Shown one piece after another: positions 51,956 through 59,528 of a stretch of DNA of 64,000 nucleotides. Origin of the DNA: Gordonia spumicola (GTDB taxonomy: Bacteria; Actinomycetota; Actinomycetes; Mycobacteriales; Mycobacteriaceae); NCBI RefSeq assembly GCF_009932475.1, contig NZ_BJOV01000005.1, positions 1 through 64,000 on the forward strand, given 5' to 3'. Each line of letters opens with the position of its first letter. The stretch's first letter is position 1. Position numbers and translations under genes: made by a program. Under the pieces are notes generated by a model. The model did not search any database. It saw only the letters and a list, made by a program, of their open reading frames with translations, and was not told where the DNA came from.

Positions 51956-52326
51956 AGATCACCGCGCGACTGAGCCTGGACGGCACGTTCTGGCTGGTCT
52001 ACGTGCCCGAGGTCGGTCAGTACACACAGGGGCGAAGCGTCCCCGACGCCAAAGAGATGGCTCGTGACCTTGCCGCGACCGTGTGCGACATCCCAGTGGG
52101 TGAGGTCGACCTCGTGGCGACCGAGTTCGACTTGCCTCCCGAAGTCGTCGTCGACCTGGACCGGGCGGCGGAGTTGCGCGCGACTGCCGATCGTGCGAAT
52201 TCGGAGTCGGCGATGACGATCCGACGCGCGGCTCGCCGACTCAAGGAGTCCGGATATCCGGTACGGGCCATCGGTGAAGCTCTCGGTATTTCGTTTCAGA
52301 GGGCCGGACAGCTCACGAAGACATGA
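51952..52326 (+). CDS. hicB: HicB-family antitoxin
   Basis: 124 residues. The N-terminal partial-RNase-H-like domain (ITARLSLDGTFWLVYVPEVGQYTQGRSVPDAKEMARDLAATV) neutralises HicA. A C-terminal helix-turn-helix (IRRAARRLKESGYPVRAIGEALGISFQRAGQL) should bind the operator. A GGGGAAGGGGTGG ribosome site precedes the ATG, stronger than that of hicA, as expected if the antitoxin must be in excess. Confidence 0.87.
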   Translation: MKITARLSLDGTFWLVYVPEVGQYTQGRSVPDAKEMARDLAATVCDIPVGEVDLVATEFDLPPEVVVDLDRAAELRATADRANSESAMTIRRAARRLKESGYPVRAIGEALGISFQRAGQLTKT

Positions 52327-52363
52327 CCCGGTCGACGACCGGTCTCGTCGCTATCCTGGCGTC

Positions 52364-52885
52364 ATGACGACTCTGCAATTCGGGCCCGACAACGGTGACC
52401 TGACGATCACCACCGGCGTGGCGGGCAAGGCGGCGCGCACGGGACATCGTCTGACGATCGGCTTCACCGAGTGGTCGGCGACCGTCGACGGCGAGCAGCC
52501 GACGCGAGTGCGGGTCGTCGTGAACGTGACGTCGCTGCAGGTCCGGTCCGCCGAGGGCGGCCTGACTCCGATGTCGGCTCCCGAGAAGCTCGTCGCCCGT
52601 GCGAACGCGCTGAAGTCGTTGAAGGCCGACAAGCATCCGGAGATCGTGTTCGACGGCTCCGATGTCACGGCGGACGGTGACGGCTACCGGATCGCGGGCA
52701 CACTCACGATCCTCGGCTCGTCGACGCCGCACACGGTGACCGTCGCACCGTCGCAGGGTCGTGTCGTCGGGGAGACCACCGTCCGGCAGACCGATGTGGG
52801 CGTGAAGCCGTACTCGTTGATGATGGGCGCACTCAAAGTGGCCGACGACGTGACTGTCCGGCTCAGTCTCGGGCTGGGGGATTAG
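52364..52885 (+). CDS. YceI family protein
   Basis: 173 residues of the YceI lipocalin-like beta-barrel, without a signal peptide. The family signature LTIGFTEWSATVDG is followed by RVRVVVNVTSLQVR and KHPEIVFDGSDVTADGDGYRIAGTLTILGSSTPHTVTV. The family binds isoprenoid-like lipids in other bacteria. It sits between the HicAB pair and the rplM repeats, where esxU/esxT would be in ESX-4 of M. tuberculosis. ATG 52364 is chosen. Confidence 0.85.
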   Translation: MTTLQFGPDNGDLTITTGVAGKAARTGHRLTIGFTEWSATVDGEQPTRVRVVVNVTSLQVRSAEGGLTPMSAPEKLVARANALKSLKADKHPEIVFDGSDVTADGDGYRIAGTLTILGSSTPHTVTVAPSQGRVVGETTVRQTDVGVKPYSLMMGALKVADDVTVRLSLGLGD

Positions 52886-52894
52886 GGCATAGAC

Positions 52895-52927
52895 CCTTCG
52901 ACTCGCTCCGCTCGCTCGCGGAGCGGG
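52895..52927. repeat. REP-like half element
   Basis: ccttcgactcgctccgctcg continues into ctcgcggagcggg, with a self-complementary cgctccgc/gcggagcg core. It is related to the palindrome at 20735-20814. Confidence 0.6.
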
Positions 52928-52944
52928 CGGAGGTGACCCGTTCC

Positions 52945-53030
52945 CGGTCGTCGAGCCAGTCCTTCGGTCGTCGAGCCAGTCCTCCGGTCGTCGAGCCAGT
53001 CCTCCGGTCGTCGAGCGCAGTCGAGACGTT
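52945..53030. repeat. 20-bp tandem repeat array upstream of rplM
   Basis: Three full units of cggtcgtcgagccagtcctt (third-to-last base cct, last base t or c), at 52945-52964, 52965-52984 and 52985-53004, and a diverged fourth that turns into cggtcgtcgagcgcagtcga. The whole array abuts the probable rplM promoter. The 52886-53168 stretch otherwise holds the REP element, the promoter and the mRNA leader; no gene is supported. Confidence 0.85.
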
Positions 53031-53060
53031 TTGACCTGCGGCTCGTCGCCCGCGTACCCT
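53031..53060 (+). promoter_or_regulatory. Sigma-A-type promoter of rplM-rpsI
   Basis: TTGACC (53031-53036), 18 bases, TACCCT (53055-53060). The transcript would start about 100 bases before the rplM GTG, a length consistent with a structured ribosomal-protein leader. The tandem repeats end exactly at the -35 box. Confidence 0.6.
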
Positions 53061-53168
53061 GGATCCTCGGTGCCTTGAGCATCGAGCACCCGGGTCCCCA
53101 CTGGTCGCCGGGAGTCTGCTCGCAAGGCCCGCTGACCAGCATCGAAGCAACCCGAGTGAGGACTTACT

Positions 53169-53612
53169 GTGCCTACTTATAGCCCCAAGGCGGGTGACGT
53201 CACGCGCACGTGGCACGTCATCGACGCCACCGACGTGGTGCTCGGCCGTCTCGCCGTGCAGACCGCGAACCTGCTCCGCGGCAAGCACAAGCCGACCTAC
53301 GCCCCCCACGTCGACGGTGGTGACTACGTCGTCATCATCAACGCAGACAAGGTCGCCGTCAGCGGCAACAAGCTGACCGACAAGAAGCTGTACCACCATT
53401 CGGGTCACCCCGGTGGTCTGAAGTCGCGCACCGTCGGCGAGGTCCTCGCGACCCGCCCGGATCGCCTGGTGGAGAAGGCCGTCAAGGGCATGCTCCCCAA
53501 GAACAAGCTCGGCGATCAGATCGCTTCCAAGCTGAAGGTCTACGCAGGCCCGAACCACCCGCACGTGGCGCAGAGCCCCGTCCCCTTCGAGATCAAGCAG
53601 GTGTCGCAGTGA
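53169..53612 (+). CDS. rplM: 50S ribosomal protein L13
   Basis: 147 residues, the normal length. [41 protein letters not shown] and [13 protein letters not shown] are the L13 signature. It binds 23S rRNA early in assembly. GTG 53169 follows GTGAGGA. The stop overlaps the rpsI start (GTGA), the usual rplM-rpsI pair. Confidence 0.97.
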   Translation: MPTYSPKAGDVTRTWHVIDATDVVLGRLAVQTANLLRGKHKPTYAPHVDGGDYVVIINADKVAVSGNKLTDKKLYHHSGHPGGLKSRTVGEVLATRPDRLVEKAVKGMLPKNKLGDQIASKLKVYAGPNHPHVAQSPVPFEIKQVSQ

Positions 53613-54124
53613 CGAACGAAATCGAGAACGTCGAGGTCGTCGAGGACGAGGTCGTCCTGGAAGACGGTCAGTACACCACTGAGTCGACCGAGGACGCCGC
53701 GGCTGAGGCCGCTCCGACCCGTGGCCCCGTGGTCCTGGATCGCCCGATCCAGACCGTCGGCCGCCGCAAGGAAGCCATCGTCCGCGTCCGCCTGGTCGCA
53801 GGCACCGGTGAGTTCACGCTCAACGGCCGCACCCTCGAGGACTACTTCCCGAACAAGGTTCACCAGCAGCTCATCAAGGCCCCGCTGGTGACCGTCGAGC
53901 GCACCGAGGCGTTCGACATCCACGCCAAGCTGGTCGGTGGCGGCCCGTCGGGCCAGGCTGGCGCTCTGCGTCTGGCCATCGCCCGCGGCCTCATCGAGGT
54001 CAGCCCCGAGGATCGCCCGGCCCTGAAGAAGGCAGGCTTCCTCACCCGCGACGCGCGTGCCGTCGAGCGTAAGAAGTACGGCCTCAAGAAGGCTCGTAAG
54101 GCTTCGCAGTACAGCAAGCGCTGA
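53609..54124 (+). CDS. rpsI: 30S ribosomal protein S9
   Basis: 171 residues, with an acidic N-terminal extension (about 1-45, [16 protein letters not shown]) typical of high-GC actinobacteria, followed by the universal core ([33 protein letters not shown]) and the basic tail [12 protein letters not shown] that reaches the P-site. It is co-translated with rplM; glmM begins 8 bases later. Confidence 0.97.
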   Translation: MTNEIENVEVVEDEVVLEDGQYTTESTEDAAAEAAPTRGPVVLDRPIQTVGRRKEAIVRVRLVAGTGEFTLNGRTLEDYFPNKVHQQLIKAPLVTVERTEAFDIHAKLVGGGPSGQAGALRLAIARGLIEVSPEDRPALKKAGFLTRDARAVERKKYGLKKARKASQYSKR

Positions 54125-54132
54125 TCGCTTCT

Positions 54133-55485
54133 GTGGCACGCCTTTTCGGCACCGACGGCGTCCGAGGCCGGGCCAACGACCAGCTCTCCCCAGAGTTGGC
54201 GTTGCGCCTGGCCTCGGCCGCCGTTTCCGTTCTCGGTGCAGATGCGAACTCCCGACGTGACGACGTGGCCCGTGTCCGGCCGCGCGTAGTGGTCGGTCGA
54301 GACCCCCGAGCATCCGGCGAGCTGCTGGAGGCCGCACTCTGTGCCGGTCTCGCCGCCGCCGGCGCGGACGCGATCCGGGTCGGCGTGGTGCCGACCCCGG
54401 CCGTCGCGTACCTGACTGCGGACTACTCCGCCGATTTCGGCGTCATGATCTCCGCGTCGCACAATCCCATGCCGGACAACGGCATCAAGTTCTTCGCGGC
54501 CGGTGGGCACAAGCTCGCCGACGACGTCGAGGACGCGATCGAAGCCGCGATGGATGCTCCCGCGCCGCGCCCGACCGGCGCGGGCGTCGGACGGCTCCAC
54601 GACGCCCCCGACGCCGAGGAGCGCTACCTGCGCCACCTCGCAGCCTCGGCGACGGCACGACTCGACGGTCTGACGATCGTCGTCGACGGCGCGAACGGCG
54701 CGGCGTCGACCGTCGGTCCGCACGCATACGAGGCAGCGGGCGCGAACGTCATCGCGATCCACTCCGCACCCGACGGCCTCAACATCAACGACGGCTGCGG
54801 CTCCACACATCTCGACGTCCTGCAGGCCGCCGTCCTCGAGCACGGCGCGGACCTCGGTCTCGCCCACGACGGCGACGCCGACCGCTGCCTCGCGGTCGAC
54901 TCGACCGGTGCGGTCGTCGACGGCGACATGATCATGGCGATCCTCGCGATCGACATGCACGAGCGCGGCGTCCTCACCGACGACGTCCTCGTCGCCACCG
55001 TCATGAGCAACCTCGGCCTGCACATCGCGATGCGCGAAGCCGGCATCGACGTGAAGGTGACCGGGGTCGGCGACCGTTACGTCCTCGAGGAACTGCGCAA
55101 CGGCGGCTACGCCCTCGGCGGTGAACAGTCGGGCCACATCGTGATCCCGGCGTCCGGCACCACGGGCGACGGCGTCCTCACCGGTCTGCTGCTCGCGGGT
55201 CGAGTGGCCGCCACCGGCACGCGCCTCGCCGACCTCGCCGCGGTCGTCACCGTGCTCCCGCAAGAGTTGATCAACGTCCCGGTCAGTGACAAGCATGCCG
55301 TCGCCGTCGCCGACTCCGTGCTCTCCGCCGTGGCCGACGCCGAGCGGGAACTGGACGGCTCCGGCCGAATCCTGTTGCGGCCCTCCGGAACCGAACAGCT
55401 CGTTCGCGTGATGGTCGAAGCCGGGACCGCCGACGACGCGCGCGGCATCGCCGAACGCGTCGCCGCTGTGGTCGCCGCGGTCTAG
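54133..55485 (+). CDS. glmM: Phosphoglucosamine mutase
   Basis: 450 residues. It converts glucosamine 6-phosphate to glucosamine 1-phosphate for UDP-GlcNAc. Ser109 in ISASHNP is the phosphoserine; [11 protein letters not shown] holds the metal, GEQSGH the sugar, and [14 protein letters not shown] the phosphate. The gene follows rpsI as in M. tuberculosis (mrsA) and precedes glmS by four genes. GTG 54133. Its TAG stop lies inside the left terminal repeat of a MITE-like element. Confidence 0.97.
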   Translation: MARLFGTDGVRGRANDQLSPELALRLASAAVSVLGADANSRRDDVARVRPRVVVGRDPRASGELLEAALCAGLAAAGADAIRVGVVPTPAVAYLTADYSADFGVMISASHNPMPDNGIKFFAAGGHKLADDVEDAIEAAMDAPAPRPTGAGVGRLHDAPDAEERYLRHLAASATARLDGLTIVVDGANGAASTVGPHAYEAAGANVIAIHSAPDGLNINDGCGSTHLDVLQAAVLEHGADLGLAHDGDADRCLAVDSTGAVVDGDMIMAILAIDMHERGVLTDDVLVATVMSNLGLHIAMREAGIDVKVTGVGDRYVLEELRNGGYALGGEQSGHIVIPASGTTGDGVLTGLLLAGRVAATGTRLADLAAVVTVLPQELINVPVSDKHAVAVADSVLSAVADAERELDGSGRILLRPSGTEQLVRVMVEAGTADDARGIAERVAAVVAAV

Positions 55486-55647
55486 GGCGTATTGCGAAAC
55501 TCTCTGCGCCTGTCTCGACGGCCCGATGAACGCCTGGCCGCGTTGTCGTCGGTCGAGATACCTACCGGTATCCCTCCCTCCTCCGCCTTGCCAGTCGTCC
55601 ATCGGATCCGCCGATCCGAGGCGGAAGAGTTTCGCAATACGCCCTAG
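55482..55647. mobile_element. 166-bp MITE-like element
   Basis: Perfect 22-bp terminal inverted repeats (ctagggcgtattgcgaaact and two more bases at 55482-55503, mirrored at 55626-55647). CTAG at each outer edge could be a target duplication of the YTAR type made by IS5-family enzymes; that link is inference. The interior has no reading frame. It replaces most of the gap between glmM and the next operon. Confidence 0.75.
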
Positions 55648-55710
55648 GCGCGATAGCCCCGGATTCGGCGTGTCATGGAACCCGATGCGTGTTCCGTGCG
55701 TCTAACGGGT

Positions 55711-56010
55711 ATGAGGGGAAATGATTCGGCAGGGGTGAGAGTCGACGTCGACGGTCTGCATCGGCGAGCGGTGAGGCAGGCCGCGTTGGCCGACGCCGCC
55801 GACGAGTGCGTCGCCGAACTGCGGGCTGGAGGTTTCGGCGAGTGGTGGCGGGACGGGCGGTCCACCGACCTGAACGCCACGGTCGCGGCGATCGCCGACC
55901 GGCTCGGAGGCGCGGCGTCCGACGTGGGGGAGTTCACCGACGGGCTCCGCAGACGTGTCGGCGAGATCGCCGATGCCGACAGCGTCGCTGAGAGGTTGGT
56001 CCGGCGATGA
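55711..56010 (+). CDS. Small EspC/WXG100-like protein (Rv3440c position)
   Basis: 99 residues, mainly helical. VDVDGLHRRAVRQAALADAADECVAELR is followed by GFGEWWRDGRS and a second helix ending DADSVAERLVRR. Size and the helix-turn-helix layout resemble small ESX substrates of the EspC type, and the position after glmM is that of Rv3440c. GTG 55735 is an alternative start. Its stop overlaps the next gene. Family assignment is tentative. Confidence 0.6.
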   Translation: MRGNDSAGVRVDVDGLHRRAVRQAALADAADECVAELRAGGFGEWWRDGRSTDLNATVAAIADRLGGAASDVGEFTDGLRRRVGEIADADSVAERLVRR

Positions 56011-56552
56011 TCGACGACTTCATCGCCGTCCTCGAAGCCGGTGCACGGCTCAACCTGATCTCCTTCGACGAAGCGACCGTGCGCGCTCCGCACCACGACG
56101 TCACCATGTTCGACGCGGACGCACTCGCGGCCGACGCCACGAGGCTGCGCGCGGTCGCCGCCCGGCTCGACGCGGGACCGGTGCGAGAGGCGGGTCGGAC
56201 GTTCGGCGACGACTGGCACGGCGTCGGCGGCGACGCGGCACTGACGGTCGCTCGGAGCACCACGAGTCGCGTCGCGGACGCGATCACCGAGTTGAGCGCG
56301 TGCGCCGCCGAGCTGGATCGGACGGTGACGGCGGTCGACGACATCCTCGCCCGGTACCGCGGCGCGATGTCCACGGTGTGCGATCCGACGATCGTCGGGC
56401 AGGGGGTGTCGTCGGCGGATGACGTCCGAACCGAGCTGATCGCGCGGATGGAATACGCGGACGCGGCGGGGCGGACGGCGTCGGCGGCCCTCGTCGACGT
56501 CGCACGGGTGTCGGCGTCGTCGGGCGAACTCGTGCTGGCGGGCGACCGATGA
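56007..56552 (+). CDS. WXG-motif-containing helical protein (Rv3439c position)
   Basis: 181 residues. DDWHGVGGDAAL contains a W-x-G turn between two long helices (FDADALAADATRLRAVAARLDAGPVREAG before; STTSRVADAITELSACAAELDRTVTAVDDILARYR after), the layout of ESX substrates. There is no signal peptide and no clear YxxxD/E export tail. It overlaps both neighbours by 4 bases. In M. tuberculosis the next gene after Rv3440c is much longer (Rv3439c), so this may be only the N-terminal part of that protein. Function is inferred from shape only. Confidence 0.6.
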   Translation: MIDDFIAVLEAGARLNLISFDEATVRAPHHDVTMFDADALAADATRLRAVAARLDAGPVREAGRTFGDDWHGVGGDAALTVARSTTSRVADAITELSACAAELDRTVTAVDDILARYRGAMSTVCDPTIVGQGVSSADDVRTELIARMEYADAAGRTASAALVDVARVSASSGELVLAGDR

Positions 56553-56731
56553 ACGACGACAGGATCGAGGCCGCCAGACGTCGAGCCGCCGACGAGTTCG
56601 ACGCCGCCGAGCACCGATACCAGGAACGACGCCGATCCGCGGCGGCCAGGCGGCCACGGAGGAGAGTGGTCGTCGAACCCGACGCGCCGCTGAAGAGGCT
56701 TCGCGTACCCGCCGTCCGGCGGGACCACTAG
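56549..56731 (+). CDS. Short arginine-rich hypothetical protein
   Basis: 60 residues, highly charged (IEAARRRAADEFDAAEHRYQERRRSAAARRPRRR). Its ATG overlaps the stop of the WXG-like gene, which supports a real gene at the end of that operon. No domain recognised. It may be a chaperone-like or partner protein of the two upstream products; inference. Confidence 0.5.
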   Translation: MNDDRIEAARRRAADEFDAAEHRYQERRRSAAARRPRRRVVVEPDAPLKRLRVPAVRRDH

Positions 56732-56741
56732 TGTTGACCCC

Positions 56742-57641
56742 GTGGCCGGTAAGAAGAAGGCGGCGCCGCCGCCCGACAAGCTGATGACGGAACTCGCGCG
56801 ACGCGGACCCCACAAGGTGGACCGCGGAGACCTCGGCATCGTGGGTATGAGCGGACAGATCTTCGTGCCCCGCACCGGTCGGAAACTCCCCGCCGTCGCA
56901 TTCGCACACGACTGGCTCGCAGCGAGCGGTCGCTACCGCGACCTGGCGTTCCACCTCGCGTCGTGGGGCGTGGTCGTCGCCGTCCCCGACGGCCAGACCG
57001 GCGTCTTCGCGTCCGACGTCGAACTCGCCACGGACCTGCGCGCAGCGGTCACGGTCCTACAGAGCGTCCAGCTCGGTGACGGCAGCGTGAGCGTCGATCC
57101 CGATCGGATCGCCGTCGCCGGACACGGATTCGGTGCGGCGGCCGCGATCCGAGCGGCGTCCGACGCCACGCTCCTCGGCAGGCCGCCGATCCGGCTGCGC
57201 AGTCTCGTCACGGTGTTCCCGTCACCCACCACGTCCGACCTGCTGCCCGCCGCTCGGACGGTCACCGCGCCCGCGCTGGTCCTGGCTGCGGGTGGACACC
57301 TCGACTCGATGACCGGCAACGCGCTGGCCGTCGCCGAGAACCTCGGTGGAGATGTGGTGTTCCGCACCATCGCCGCCGCCGACAACCGAGGGCTCCTCGA
57401 ACGACGCAGCCTGAAGTCGTTCATCGGCATCAACGGCGCGGACAAGGCCACGCACCGTCCGGTCCGTGCCCAACTGACGGGATACCTCCTGCACACGCTC
57501 GCCGGCGAGGACGCGTACGCGGCCTTCGCCGATCCCGAGACCACCATGGGCAGTGCGGCAGCGACCTCCGTCGACGACGCCGAACCGGCACAACTGGACC
57601 ACCTCTCCCAACTCCTCGGTGCGAAGCCGCCACGTAAGTAG
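56742..57641 (+). CDS. Alpha/beta-hydrolase-fold protein lacking the nucleophile (Rv3438-like)
   Basis: 299 residues with the dienelactone-hydrolase-type fold: FVPRTGRKLPAVAFAHDWLA (oxyanion strand), a helix-strand pair VVVAVPDGQTG, and the nucleophile elbow. The elbow reads AVAGHGFGAA, with Gly129 where a serine is expected, so ester hydrolysis is unlikely. The fold may bind a ligand or protein instead. Position between the glmM operon and glmS is that of Rv3438. A lysine-rich start (AGKKKAAPPPDK) suggests cytosolic or nucleic-acid-contacting location. Confidence 0.8.
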   Translation: MAGKKKAAPPPDKLMTELARRGPHKVDRGDLGIVGMSGQIFVPRTGRKLPAVAFAHDWLAASGRYRDLAFHLASWGVVVAVPDGQTGVFASDVELATDLRAAVTVLQSVQLGDGSVSVDPDRIAVAGHGFGAAAAIRAASDATLLGRPPIRLRSLVTVFPSPTTSDLLPAARTVTAPALVLAAGGHLDSMTGNALAVAENLGGDVVFRTIAAADNRGLLERRSLKSFIGINGADKATHRPVRAQLTGYLLHTLAGEDAYAAFADPETTMGSAAATSVDDAEPAQLDHLSQLLGAKPPRK

Positions 57642-57659
57642 CCGGTACTCTTAGCGACT

Positions 57660-59522
57660 ATGTGCGGAATCGTTGGATACGTGGGATCGCGTCCCGCCCT
57701 GGACATCGTCGTCGACGCCCTGAGGCGCATGGAGTACCGCGGATACGACTCCGCCGGTGTCGCCATCCTCGACGGTGACGGCGGCCTGACGGTCGAGAAG
57801 AAGGCCGGTCGCCTCGAGAACCTCGACAAGCAGATCGCCGAGGTCGGGCAGGCCTCGCTCGCCGGGTCGACGGGCATGGGCCACACGCGGTGGGCCACGC
57901 ACGGACAGCCGACCGACCGGAACGCGCACCCGCACGTGAGCCTCGACGGCAAGCTGGCCGTCGTCCACAACGGCATCATCGAGAACTACGCGCCGCTGCG
58001 CGCCGAGCTCGAGAACGACGGTGTCGAGTTCTCCTCCGACACCGACACCGAGACCGCCGTCCACCTCCTCGAACGCGAATACGGCTCGGGTGAGAACAAG
58101 GGCGACTTCGTGGCGAGCGCCTACGCGATCCTGCGCCGCCTCGAAGGCGCGTTCACCCTGGTGTTCACGCATGCCGATCACCCCGACACGATCGTCGCCG
58201 CGCGTCGGTCGACGCCGCTCGTCGTCGGCGTCGGCGACGGTGAGATGTTCGTCGCGTCCGACGTCACCGCGTTCATCGAGCACACCCGTGAGGCCGTCGA
58301 ACTCGGTCAGGACGAGGTCGTCGTGATCACCGCGAGCAGCTACGAGGTCACCGACTTCGACGCCAACCCGACCGGTGGCACCCCGTTCCACATCGACTGG
58401 GACCTCGCCGCCGCCGAGAAGGGCGGTTACGACTACTTCATGCTCAAGGAGATCGCCGAGCAGCCGTCGGCGATCTCGGACACCCTCCTCGGACACCTTC
58501 AGGACGGCCGGATCGTCTTGGACGAGCAGCGCCTCACCGACCAGGACCTGCGGGACGTCGACAAGGTGTTCGTCGTCGCCTGCGGCACCGCCTATCACGC
58601 CGGGCTGATCGCCAAGTACGCCATCGAACACTGGACCCGCCTGCCCGTCGAGGTGGAGTTGGCGAGCGAGTTCCGCTACCGCGACCCGGTCCTCGACCGA
58701 TCGACGCTCGTCGTCGCGATCAGCCAGTCGGGCGAGACCGCCGACACGCTCGAAGCGGTGCGTCACGCCAAGGACCAGAAGGCCCGCGTCCTCGCCATCT
58801 GCAACACCAACGGGGCCCAGATCCCGCGCGAGTCCGACGCCGTGCTGTACACGCACGCCGGACCGGAGATCGGAGTCGCGTCGACGAAGTGCTTCCTCGC
58901 GCAGATCGCCGCCGCATACATGGTCGGTCTCGCGCTCGCGCAGGCCGTCGGCACCAAGTACCAGGACGAAGTGGTCCGGGAGTTCGAGGCCCTCGAACAG
59001 ATCCCCGCGGCGGTCGAGACCGTCCTCGAGCAGATGGAACCGGTTCGCGATCTGGCGCGCGGCTTCGCGTCGAGCGACACCGTCCTGTTCCTCGGCCGCC
59101 ACGTCGGCTACCCGGTGGCCCTCGAAGGCGCCCTCAAACTCAAGGAACTCGCGTACATCCACGCGGAGGGCTTCGCCGCGGGCGAGCTCAAGCACGGTCC
59201 GATCGCCCTCATCGAGGACGGTCTGCCGGTGATCATCGTGATGCCGTCGCCCACCGGGCGCGCGCTGCTGCACTCGAAGATGGTCAGCAACATCCGCGAG
59301 ATCCAGGCGCGCGGTGCGACGACGATCGTCATCGCCGAACCCGACGACGAGGCCGCGGCCGCCGTCGCCGATCACCTGATCCCGATCCCGAAGACCCCGA
59401 CGCTGCTGCAGCCGCTCGTGTCGACGGTTCCGTTGCAGGTGTTCGCGGCGACCGTCGCACAGGCCCGAGGCTACGACGTCGACAAGCCGCGCAACCTCGC
59501 CAAGTCGGTCACCGTCGAATAG
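57660..59522 (+). CDS. glmS: Glutamine-fructose-6-phosphate aminotransferase (isomerizing)
   Basis: 620 residues. It makes glucosamine 6-phosphate from fructose 6-phosphate and glutamine. Cys2 of MCGIVGYVG is the N-terminal nucleophile; two SIS domains (ISQSGETADTLEAVRHAK and the later FLGRHVGYPVALEGALKLKELAYIHAEGF) form the isomerase. The C-terminus KPRNLAKSVTVE is conserved. No glmS ribozyme is present; only 18 bases separate it from the previous gene. Confidence 0.97.
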   Translation: MCGIVGYVGSRPALDIVVDALRRMEYRGYDSAGVAILDGDGGLTVEKKAGRLENLDKQIAEVGQASLAGSTGMGHTRWATHGQPTDRNAHPHVSLDGKLAVVHNGIIENYAPLRAELENDGVEFSSDTDTETAVHLLEREYGSGENKGDFVASAYAILRRLEGAFTLVFTHADHPDTIVAARRSTPLVVGVGDGEMFVASDVTAFIEHTREAVELGQDEVVVITASSYEVTDFDANPTGGTPFHIDWDLAAAEKGGYDYFMLKEIAEQPSAISDTLLGHLQDGRIVLDEQRLTDQDLRDVDKVFVVACGTAYHAGLIAKYAIEHWTRLPVEVELASEFRYRDPVLDRSTLVVAISQSGETADTLEAVRHAKDQKARVLAICNTNGAQIPRESDAVLYTHAGPEIGVASTKCFLAQIAAAYMVGLALAQAVGTKYQDEVVREFEALEQIPAAVETVLEQMEPVRDLARGFASSDTVLFLGRHVGYPVALEGALKLKELAYIHAEGFAAGELKHGPIALIEDGLPVIIVMPSPTGRALLHSKMVSNIREIQARGATTIVIAEPDDEAAAAVADHLIPIPKTPTLLQPLVSTVPLQVFAATVAQARGYDVDKPRNLAKSVTVE

Positions 59523-59528
59523 GACAGT

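Noticed and set aside
52945..53030. CRISPR array
   Set aside because: The 20-bp units are directly adjacent with no unique spacers, and there are no cas genes in the window.
52313..53564. Minus-strand frames through the tandem repeats upstream of rplM
   Set aside because: The repeated peptide RRPEDWLDD.. is only a translation of the 20-bp DNA repeat; it has no start signals and is antisense to rplM and YceI.
57642..57659. glmS ribozyme or riboswitch before glmS
   Set aside because: Only 18 bases separate it from the preceding gene, too short for such an element.
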